Below, piece by piece: positions 39,101 to 51,092 of a DNA stretch of 60,000 nucleotides; position 1 is the first letter of the stretch; each line of letters opens with the position of its first letter. This DNA is from Antedon mediterranea (lineage: Eukaryota > Echinodermata > Crinoidea > Comatulida > Antedonidae): contig NC_092677.1 of NCBI RefSeq assembly GCF_964355755.1, forward strand, positions 10,750,601 through 10,810,600. The letters run 5' to 3'. The position numbers and the translations under genes were made by a program. Below the pieces are notes generated by a model. That model searched no databases, had not been told where the DNA came from, and was given only the letters and a program-made list of their open reading frames with translations.

Positions 39101-42100
39101 TAATAAAACAAAATAATCCTGAATGGATTGCACTGCAAGAGGTAATGTATTATACTAATAATTGTTGTTAAAAACAGTTGCTTTTTAATACTAGTAGTTA
39201 ACTTACTGTATATCATAGCTACAATATAACCCTCTTTTTTAACCTTCCTTTTAAAGGGACACTCTGAACAAGGGGAAATATAATGATTAAAGGAATACTG
39301 AATTAGTTAATTTTCGACATACTATGTATTAATTATATATCAAAGAGTTAAATAAAGTCATAAAAAATATTAATATATTTACACATTCTGAATTATAAGC
39401 CAATTAATGTTGTCGCCAATGGAGTTCCGCCATTTTTAAATATTACCCAGAAGCCGCGGGAGCTGGTGGGACGGAAGTACCTTCATCCGGGTATTTTTAA
39501 TTGTGTAGCACTGTGTGCACATGTGTTTCGTATGCCTTAGCTGTAATATCGAAAACAACAACGATTTGTTTATCCTAATTAAATTGATTTTTTCGAGTAG
39601 TATAGATTCTTTCTCTATTTCATTTGTGTTTGTAATTATCTTGAAAGTTATTGGTGATTTATCAAAACAAAAAAAAATAGTACAAAATGGTGTTTTGTAT
39701 GGCGTTCTTGGATGCAGCAATGTATCGGATAAGAAAGGCAGGAAGTCCAAAGGAATACGCAATGTTAGTTTCCATCGATTGCCGTTAAACAATAAGGATT
39801 TGCTAAAGAAATGGGTTGCAGCCATGAAGTTGGAAAAACCGCACATTGTAGTGACCATTTTGAAAAAGAAATGTTTGAGGATGACTCCGTAAAAGTCAGT
39901 ATTGTTGGTGCGAAGTCTAGGCCTAGGCCTACCAGGCGGTTGAAGGCAAATGCTGTACCTAAACAAAAACTACTGACACAAAAGCGATGGCCCAAGACCA
40001 AAAACAAGGTACGTAACATACAAAATTCTGCTTTTTGATGTTCGGCCACACATTGAGTGAGAGGCTCCTAGGCTAGCTAGACTAGGATAGTAGAGGCTAG
40101 GCCTAGTTAGTAATACTAAAATAGTAGGCTACTACTACTACTCTAGCTAGTAGGCCAAGGAAAGTAGATTACCGAGGTGAACGGCCAAACACAACAAGAC
40201 TAGGCCTAGGCAAAAAAGTGTAGGCCTACACATTTATCTCAATTTAAATTTGTTATATAAATCTTTAGTTTATTTATATAGCCTAGTACTTATTTTATTT
40301 TTAAGACCATCAACTTGGAGAACTTAGTGGAAAGTGAGAATGCAGAATTAATTAGTGGATCGACAGTTGACACAGCATTTGATGAGCAGATGGAAATTCC
40401 TGTTGAGGTGTGCAACTGTAGACATGGAACTAAAATCAGCAAATCAACACAGGTTTGTGGTACTTAAATTAAATAATCTTTATTCTATATCTTTATTGGC
40501 CTAATGTGATAACAGTTTGTGGAAACTCTAGTTGAACTAGTTATGCCAACCCCTTCTTTTACTGTAGACGGACACTCTGGCAGACCAACTGAAAATCCAG
40601 CATGACCATTCATATGCGCGAAAATAATAAGGACGGACACCACAAAATCTAAGACTACAACCTCCAAATGCAAATTAGTGCCAACCAAGAAGTAAGAGGA
40701 AGATGTGTCGTGGGAGTGACTACAGATAGACATGTCCAAATTGCAAGTGACATGAATAAGAACTACCCCGAATTAAAACATGAGTTTGACATTTTTCATG
40801 TTGTTAAAAGCGTCACCAAGAAGCTTAGAGAAAAATCGAAGAAAGAAGGTTGCAAAGACCTTAGATTTTGGATCATCTGTGGTGGTGCTGTGCTTCCTGA
40901 AATGGCGATTATGCTGCAAGTTATATTAAAGCTGTTTTTTTATCACGATTTGTTTGTATATACTGTATTGAAGTACAGTATGTGTTGTACATTCTTATTG
41001 ATTATTATGTTAACATTCATTTATGTTAATAGTTTTCATTTAATAGTTTATACTATATTTCACTTTTAGGACCTTAAGGACAAGTGGCTTTCTTTACTAC
41101 AGCACGTCTGCAACATCCATGAATGGGCTAGTGCAGATGTAAATTCCACAAGTGCAGTCACGACCCACTATTGGAGGACATGCATGAAATTGAATGGCTG
41201 ACACCAGGTAGCGATGCACAAGATGACACTTTTTAAACACACAGGTATGTATGTAAAAAGATATTTGAAATGTACTATTTTTGCTGTGGGATCATTCGAA
41301 TAAATTAAAAGCAAAAGAAGCCCTGTTATACTAACTACATTCTTTAACATACAATAATAAACACTATAATATAACAATTTTTAATAATAAAATTAATGCT
41401 TAACCTTCTTACAGGATCGCTACAGGTTTTTCATGGGATGTTGTTAAAATATTGTCCAAAGAGGGAACACTTCAGCTATGAAGGCATGAGAGCCCGTCAT
41501 CAATTGGCAATTATGGACCACAATGAGAATGTTGGTAGACAGCAAGCAACTACTGAGGAAGGTAAGTAGTTTTATAAGAGCTTCTTTAATTTGTTGATTA
41601 GTAATCTATAAAGACATATTTACAATGAGGAATAATTATGTGCATTTCCTAACAGGCACTCTTCGATTTGGACTGGCATTTCCCAAACGCAAGAAGCAGT
41701 GGGTATTGAAGAAAATTTATGTAGACAAAACCTTCAAATTTAGAAAGAGACTGATGGAAATGGTGTGTGACCGACGTGAAGATAGCGCTATAGTTCTAGG
41801 TCAACGTTATGTAGACAGACCAGATCTTCCAACAAACATTGCTTCTTCTGAGAAACCAGAGAAAGAAGATGCGATTGAAGATTTTAGAACTAGGTTTCTG
41901 CTTTCATAGTGTGTTTACATTAAAACCAACAAAGCTAATTTATGCTTATTTTGTTTTGTAAAAAAATCTTTTTAAACTGCTAAAGATGAAACCTTACATA
42001 TTATATTATTATAAATACAATTTCTTAAATATTTTCTTGATGCAATTATTAGTGTATAGTTTTTGGTTGAATTAATAAAAAAAAAGGCATTGAAGGAAAT

Positions 42101-45100
42101 TCTCTGAAAATAGTGAATAAACTAATTTTACCGATGCAAAAATGTTTATTATAATAATTATTGTGTTGTTGTGCAATTGCTGTAAGATGACGCTCAGTAA
42201 CTTTCTGCAAAATACGTCTAATTATATTTCACACATTTGGCCGGCCAGATAATGACTACATATTGATTGGATTTGATTCTTCCCTGTTTTGGAACAGCTT
42301 TTAATACAATGCTTGCATACAAATAATAAACAGAAAACACTTGTTACTGTTTGTTGCTTTTAATTTTTATTTACATACCCTTGTTAAGTGAATTAAAATA
42401 AATCGCCCTTCTTTCTTGTTACAGTATACTAAATAATGTCTATTACAAAATTTATAATCAAGGAAATGGCTTTTATTTATTTAGCCTAACTAGGTAGGCA
42501 TAGCCTAGCTATAAAAAATGTTATTATTTGATGCATTCGATATTTAAATGTTATGATTTAACATCTTGATACCATTTATGATTTATTCGACTTCTTTAAA
42601 TCCAACATAATTTCCATCAATGCTAGGAAAGTCCTTTCTGATTTTGTTTACGACGCAGGCTGGGATGACTCGTCGTACGGCTTTACCGAGGCGGTCATGC
42701 ACCCAGTACAGTAGGTGACCTGCCTGTACGCCTGAAGGCGAAATGTTTCGTTCGGGATCGGGTCAACGATGCTGTCTCGCCTAATGTCTGTCCGGGCAAC
42801 AAGTGCAGTTCTAATTACTGCAGGATGTAAACATACAAATTCGAATTCAAAATGGTCTAAAATGCATGCCATTTCGTTTTCTGATCCTATGTTCATCTTC
42901 GCTCGTACATTTTCAATTTCCCGACAACAAAGGCATTCCACAGCAGTGTCCATCAACTCACACCGTCCGCATTGGCACCATTCTTCCTTGTTTACTTTCC
43001 TCCATTCTATATCTTCTCCTTCATGTGCGACAATATTATCTAAACCTTCTATTTCCTCCACATCTCTTCTTCTTCTTCTTCTTCTTCTGGGTTCTAATTG
43101 GTAAGGTTGTAATCCGTGATTCATCTTAATTTAGCTCTGTGTATATATAGGCATCCACGCTCTACGGGCAGTCTCACAGTTGGATGATTTTCTCTGTCAA
43201 ACCAATGACGTCACAACCTCGTTTTCGTGATAAACATGGCGGCTCATAGAAAACCCGCGGTTTTTTTGAAAAATCTACACTTCAAAATCGATTTTACTCT
43301 AAACAACAATAAATTTCAAACAAATTTTACCGCACTTCGTTTTATATGAATTATATCTACAATGCTACACATTTTAAAAGAAATAATACTGCATTCCTTT
43401 AACTCTATAGCCAACCCCTATCCAGGAAACACCTATTAATGGGACACTTCCCATAACATTAACAAGGAAAAAATATATATGGTTAACTCTATAGCCAACC
43501 TCTATTCAGGGGACATGCAACGTAAGCGAGTTGACCAATGACAAGGCACTGTTATAATAATCCATCGCCTGTGATTGGTCAAATCGCTTACGTTGCGTTA
43601 CGTCCTTGCATTGCGAGGCTAGTGAGAACCAAGGTTACATTTTTTGCTACTGTAATTTGTTTACTATAATACTATAGTGTATGCTCTCAAAAACATTGTG
43701 GCCAAAAGACTTCTAAACCACAATATTCTTTGAAATGACAAGTGTTTCAAACCACTGTATTATATAAGATAGGGATGGTATTCTGTAAAGTCTATACGAA
43801 TTAGCATTTTAAAATTGTTGGGAGTTTTTACCATATATTATATTATTTTTACAATATCTAGATAAGACCTGGGACATCTAGTCTCATCCAAGACTTTGAG
43901 GACTATGTACGAATTAGCATTTTAAAATTGTTGGGAGTTTTTACCATATATTATATTATTTTTACAATATCTATATAAGACCTGGGACATCTAGTCTCAT
44001 CCAAGACTTTGAGAACTATGTACAAATTAGAATTTTAAAATTGTTTGGAGTTTTTACCATATATTATATTATTTTTACAATATCTAGATAAGACCTGGGA
44101 CATCTAGTCTCATACAAGACTTGGAGGATTATGTAACACAAATATCAAAATATACACGAGATTCTGATGGACATAACTACATGCTTCTAACATCTCCAGA
44201 AATTGGTAATTCTTAAATACTTGGTAGTAGTAATAGTAATACGAATTTGTAATGCGCCAATTCCAGCAATAAGTGATCAAAGAAGCGGTGTATGAGAAAG
44301 CTCAATTTGAAAGAAAAAGATGAGTTTTCAAGGCAGATTTAAAGGCGATAGTAGAAGAACATGATCAGAGTATACAGGTGCTTTAGTAGGGTGGATGTCC
44401 CTACTGAATTATCCGAACAGAATTACTACTGTAGTGCCTGCTGTAATGCATGGCTTGTTGTCGGTCAAAGAGGTTCATTTTCTCTTTAAAAGTCTATGTC
44501 AAAAAAAAATAAATGCAAATTATGCATTAAAAAAAAATATGTATACAGAATTGTTTTTGCATTTTGCTAAGGATATTCACAGGACAAACATAGAAACACA
44601 ACAATAGAAATGAACAATGCCAAAAAGCGAATATTCTTTAGGTATTTTTTTATTTTAAAGTTGGTTTATTTACTATTACTTTTACTATTGCTATTTAAAT
44701 TTACTAATAACATTTTGTAATGCAACAAGTACTGTACACCATTGTTTCAACTAAACTCTTGCAAATAACCTAATCACAAAAATTAAGTAATATTTTAAAT
44801 GTTTATTTCAGTTGTGGAGATTCGGTCTTTTGCAATCAACACGTTCAAAGACGATGGCTACATTTATCCACTGTTCAACTCAGAGTTGCCTGATAAAAAC
44901 TCTAGTCAATTTTGGCAGACTAACAACAATTGGTGTAAACTACCAAAGAATCTATTCACATTTACTAAATCAGGTTTGTGTCTTTCAAGTTTTAATTTTA
45001 AATGCAAATATGAAAAAACAATTTAGATTCCAAAATTTGAGGTATAAAGTTAGGAGTATTTCTTGTACAGTAGGCTTCCCTATAAAACAATGCGTATACA

Positions 45101-48100
45101 TGGCACATGAATGAGTTGGCTCAAAACAATGCGTATACATGGCACATGAATGAGTTGGCTCAAAACAATGCGTATACATGGCACATGAATGAGTTGGCTC
45201 AAAACAATGCGTATACATGGCACATGAATGAGTTGGCTCAAAACAATGCGTATACATGGCACATGAATGAGTTGGCTCAAAACAATGCGTATACATGGCA
45301 CATGAATGAGTTGGCTCAAAACAATGCGTATACATGGCACATGAATGAGTTGGCTCAAAACAATGCATATACATGGCACATGAATGAGTTGGCTCAAAAC
45401 AATGCGTATACATGGCACATGAATGAGTTGGCTCAAAACAATGCGTATACATGGCACATGAATGAGTTTGCTCAAAACAATGCGTATACATGGCACATGA
45501 ATGAGTTGGCTCAAAACAATGCGTATACATGGCACATGAATGAGTTGGCTCAAAACAATGCGTATACATGGCACATGAATGAGTTGGCTCAAAACAATGC
45601 GTATACATGGCACATGAATGAGTTGGCTCAAAACAATGCGTATACATGGCACATGAATGAGTTGGCTCAAAACAATGCGTATACATGGCACATGAATGAG
45701 TTGGCTCAAAACAATGCGTATACATGGCACATGAATGAGTTGGCTCAAAACAATGCGTATACATGGCACATGAATGAGTTGGCTCAAAACAATGCGTATA
45801 CATGGCACATGAATGAGTTGGCTCAAAACAATGCGTATACATGGCACGTGAATGAGTTGGCTCAAAACAATGCGTATACATGGCACGTGAATGAGTTGGC
45901 TCAAAACAATGCGTATACATGGCACATGAATGAGTTGGCTCAAAACAATGCGTATACATGGCACATGAATGAGTTGGCTCAAAACAATGCGTATACATGG
46001 CACATGAATGAGTTGGCTCAAAACAATGCGTATACATGGCACATGAATGAGTTGGCTCAAAACTTTAAAGCAGTCACAAGTGATGGAATTTTCACTAATG
46101 TGTTTTGGACAAATGTGGTTAATCCAATTAAGTGTTAATATACAATAGCTTACTTATAAGAAATATAAGGTTAACTATTTTTTGATCCATGCCAATAGGA
46201 AACGTTGCATCTATTGTGTTCACTTTGTACAATTCTTTGGAAACAGTTTTTCCCAACATTACAAGTGAAAAGTAAGTATATACTATGTGTATTATACATA
46301 ATTACTTTCTTGTAATTTTCTAAGTATGTTGTCATGCCTTTTGATAAAGAAAAACAGTTGATATAATGATCAAGAATCAAAATCATAAGGCATTTAATGA
46401 AAATGCAGACCGTTTTAAAATTACGTGACCTGTTTCTCATTCGTAATGTTGGCGGTATTATACATGATTAATCTGACAAATACAAAGGCCAACTACTAAT
46501 AGTTGATATAATGTATTTAAATATGCTCTGAGGTATGTTTCAAATGAAATTTTTTTTTATTTCTAGATTTGTTAAAACAAAGGATCAGAAACCAATACTG
46601 AACAGCAAGATCATGTCGATTTCTGTTCATCCTCCACTGAGAATGAACTTGTACAACCCATTTATCTTAACAATGGACCATTTATTGGTAACTGTTATTG
46701 AAATAAATATATTAAGTGTATCCATTTCGTTTTGGTTGGTTGCATATCATTTGACATTTATTATACTTATTCGTAAACATTTTGAGAAGTTTGTGCAACA
46801 CAATGCTGGTGATTCTTTAGTTCACTATCAAACTTTTATGATGTGCACATATATGGACACGATGTTATCACTACCATATTTGGGCACATCACACTTTTTT
46901 GTCAAACTAGTTTGATAGTGTAGACACAGCTTTATGTGTTCAAAAACTAACCTGTAATGTTTATGCTATCTATAACAGCTCTACTCCAAATTTGCATAAT
47001 CTTATAGTACTAATAGTAGGCCTTTTTCTAGAGCCTCAATAGAATATTTAGCTTTTTAAGATAATAACTTTATGATAACTGTATTAGGCTTTTTATTTCA
47101 GACCCCGCAAGAAATCGATAATAAAACTACATTTACTGCTGTTTGTGCTTTCTGGAATTACAAATTAAGGTAACCAACCAACCATGAAATTGACTTAAGT
47201 TTTATAGAACTCTAAATTTATTTTCTGAATGTTTATTTATACTCATAGTGAATTTTGTTTCATATCATAGGAAGGTTGGCGTCAATAACAGTGACGGGGC
47301 ATGGGATAAAGAAGGGTGTGACGTAATAGATACCAACGATACGTTCACCACGTGTCAATGCTACCATTTTACATCGTTTGCAATATTTATGGAACCCAAA
47401 GAAACAGTAAATATTACACTTACAACAACTTCTGCACTTCATTTTACAATTTTAAGCCAGCACTCTCCACTCCTTCCCCAACCCCTTTCCCTTTTTTAAA
47501 ATCCTGACTTTTCTACTGTCAAAGTCTTATATATATTTTTTATTTAGATTTCCAATGATGACGAAATCCGAATCATGTGGATTATGACGATTTGCTCAAC
47601 ATTATCAATCATTCTTTGTATCGTGTTAATAGCATATTATATATTCACAAGGTAATTGCATCTAAATACACTTGTAATAAGATATATTATTATATTATAA
47701 GTTTTAACTCATAAGACATCAATTGAATTGACTAATCGTTAGATTTATAGATTTAGTAACATCAGCTATCAGCTATTATGTTATCATGATACTTGAAACC
47801 ATTTTATTTTTATATTAAATGGAAGGAACCATATTTCATAGTTATTCTTAAGCCATAGTCACCATGTCACAATAAAGTTTAAAAAAAATCTTTTTTTTTC
47901 CAGTCGATTGAAGACTATTATCTACAACATTAACCTTAACCTTTGCTGGGCTGTACTGTTTAATTGTATTGGCTTAATAGTGTCTGGTATATTAAGAGAC
48001 AATGAGGTAACGAGGTTAAATGATGACAGTGACATTAAGGATGATGGTGACAATGAGGATGATGGTGACAATGAGGATGATGGTGACAATGAGGATGATG

Positions 48101-51060
48101 GTGACAATGATGATGATGAAGGTGACATTGAGGATGATGGTGACATTGAGGATGATGGTGACAATGAGGATGATGGTGACAATGAGGATGATGGTGACAA
48201 TGAGGATGATGGTGACATTGAGGATGATGGTGACAATGAGGATGATGGTGACAATGAGGATGATGGTGACAATGATGATGATGTTGACAATGAGGATGAA
48301 GGTGACAGTGATGATGATGTTGACAGTGAGGATAAAGGTGACATTGGGGATGATGGTGACATTGAGGATGATGGTGACAATGAGGATGATGGTGACAATG
48401 AGGATGATGGTGACAATGATGATGATGGTGACAATGATGATGATGGTGACATTAAGGATGATGGATGATGATGGTGACAATAAGGATGATGGTGACAATG
48501 ATGATAATTGTGACAATGAGGATGAAGGTGACAATGAGGATGATGATGACATTAAGGATGATGATGGTGACATTAAGGATGATGATGATGGTGACAATGA
48601 GGATGAAGGTGACATTGAGGATAATGGTGACATTAAGGATGATGATGGTGACAATGATGATGGTGACAATGAGGATGAAGGTGACATTGAGGAAGATGAT
48701 GACAATGATGGTGACAATTATAATGATGGTGACAATTATAATGATGGTGACAATTATGATGATTGTGAAAATGAAGATGATATGACAACAGAATAATTGT
48801 GACTGTGAGGATGGTGGTGACAATGATGATGATGATGGTGACAGTGATGATGATTGTGACAGTGAGGATGATGGGTGACAGTGAGGATGATGGTGACAAT
48901 GAGGATGATGGGTGACAATGAGGATGATGGTGACATTAAGGATGATGTGACAATGATGATGATGTTGACAATGAGGATGAAGGTGACAGTGATGATGATT
49001 GTGACAGTGAGGATGATGGGTGACAGTGAGGATGATGTTGACAATGAGGATGATGGGTGACAATGAGGATGATGGTGACATTAAGGATGATGTGACAATG
49101 ATGATGATGTTGACAATGAGGATGAAGGTGACAGTGATGATGATGTTGACAATGAGGATGAAGGTGACATTGAGGATGATGGTGACATTAAGGATGATGG
49201 ATGATGATGGTGACAATAATGATAATTGTGACAATGAGGATGAAGGTGACAATGAGGATGATGATGACATTAAGGATGATGATGGTGACATTAAGGATGA
49301 TGATGATGGTGACAATGAGGATGAAGGTGACATTGAGGATAATGGTGACATTAAGGATGATGATGGTGACAATGATGATGGTGACAATGAGGATGAAGGT
49401 GACATTGAGGAAGATGATGACAATGATGGTGACAATTATAATGATGGTGACAATTATAATGATGGTGACAATTATGATGATTGTGAAAATGAAGATGATA
49501 TGACAACAGAATAATTGTGACTGTGAGGATGGTGGTGACAATGATGATGATGATGGTGACAGTGATGATGATTGTGACAGTGAGGATGATGGGTGACAGT
49601 GAGGATGATGGTGACAATGAGGATGATGGGTGACAATGAGGATGATGGTGACATTAAGGATGATGTGACAATGATGATGATGTTGACAATGAGGATGAAG
49701 GTGACAGTGATGATGATTGTGACAGTGAGGATGATGGGTGACAGTGAGGATGATGTTGACAATGAGGATGATGGGTGACAATGAGGATGATGGTGACATT
49801 AAGGATGATGTGACAATGATGATGATGTTGACAATGAGGATGAAGGTGACAGTGATGATGATGATGATGGTGACAATGAGGATGAAGGTGACATTGAGGA
49901 TAATGGTGACATTAAGGATGATGATGGTGACAATGATGATGGTGACAATGAGGATGAAGGTGACATTGAGGAAGATGATGACAATGATGGTGACAATTAT
50001 AATGATGGTGACAATTATAATGATGGTGACAATTATGATGATTGTGAAAATGAAGATGATATGACAACAGAATAATTGTGACTGTGAGGATGGTGGTGAC
50101 AATGATGATGATGATGGTGACAGTGATGATGATTGTGACAGTGAGGATGATGGGTGACAGTGAGGATGATGGTGACAATGAGGATGATGGGTGACAATGA
50201 GGATGATGGTGACATTAAGGATGATGTGACAATGATGATGATGTTGACAATGAGGATGAAGGTGACAGTGATGATGATTGTGACAGTGAGGATGATGGGT
50301 GACAGTGAGGATGATGTTGACAATGAGGATGATGGGTGACAATGAGGATGATGGTGACATTAAGGATGATGTGACAATGATGATGATGTTGACAATGAGG
50401 ATGAAGGTGACAGTGATGATGATGTTGACAATGAGGATGAAGGTGACATTGAGGATGATGGTGACATTAAGGATGATGGATGATGATGGTGACAATAATG
50501 ATGATGGTGACAATGATGATAATTGTGACAATGAGGATGAAGGTGACAACGAGGATGATGATGACATTAAGGATGATGATGGTGACATTAAGGATGATGG
50601 TGACAATGATGATGATGGTGACAATGAGGATGAAGGTGACATTGAGGATAATGGTGACATTAAGGATGATGATGGTGACAATGATGATGATGGTGACAAT
50701 GAGGATGAAGGTGACATTGAGGAAGATGGTGACAATGATGGTGACAATTATAATGATGGTGACATTTATGATGATTGTGAAAATGAAGATGATATGACAA
50801 CAGAATAATTGTGACTGAGGATGGTGGTGACAATGATGATGATGGTGACAATGATGATGATGATGGTGACAATAGGGATGATTGTGACAGTGAGGATGAT
50901 GGGTGACAATGATGATGATATTGATTTATCAACAAAAAAACCTTTTATTTAATTCAGGATGCTTGTAGGTTCGTTGGTCTTTCATTGCATACAACATTCT
51001 TGGCAGTGATCAACTGGAGTCTGATTGGAGTAATTCTGATATACTGTACATTGGAAAACA

Positions 51061-51092
<32 letters not shown>

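Larger units (their letters stand above)
39291..43398 (+). mobile_element. Kolobok-like DNA transposon, 4.1 kb, decayed
   Basis: TTAA flanks each end (39287-39290, 43399-43402). The ends are AGGAATACTGAATTA and, inverted, AGGAATGCAGTATTA, so both junctions read TTAAAGGAAT. Kolobok elements are known to use TTAA targets and to carry THAP-type transposases. The related Xenopus T2 MITEs begin TTAAAGGRR. Inside are a THAP/transposase pseudogene on the + strand and a P2X7-C-like ORF on the - strand, converging. The element sits in intron 39142-44087 of gene B. Frameshifts, stops and a missing central part show it is no longer autonomous. Confidence 0.82.

Noticed and set aside
39436-40049. - strand frames of 176 and 94 codons over the left part of the transposon
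   Set aside because: They overlap the THAP/transposase pseudogene on the + strand, have no recognisable domain and are low in coding character.
42583-43124. A genuine P2X purinergic receptor gene
   Set aside because: Only the cytoplasmic C-terminal domain is present. There are no P2X membrane segments or ectodomain nearby, and the ORF is inside a transposon.
39291-43398. piggyBac assignment because of TTAA sites
   Set aside because: piggyBac ends usually start with C-rich CCY, and its transposase has no THAP finger. AGG ends plus THAP fit Kolobok better.
45088-46064. CRISPR array
   Set aside because: The repeats are directly adjacent with no spacers, and the window is clearly eukaryotic. 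The same applies to the arrays at 12180, 14452 and 25837.
44985-46138. Open frames of about 330-350 codons on both strands over the 39-bp array
   Set aside because: They follow only from a stop-free 39-base unit. The array is intronic between two GAIN exons and the peptides have no other content.
47908-50947. Many long Asp/Glu-, Met-, Ser/Pro- or His-rich open frames, up to about 519 codons
   Set aside because: All are readings of the GAT/GAC satellite in different frames. The real exons on either side (ending 48006, starting 50958) have clean splice sites.
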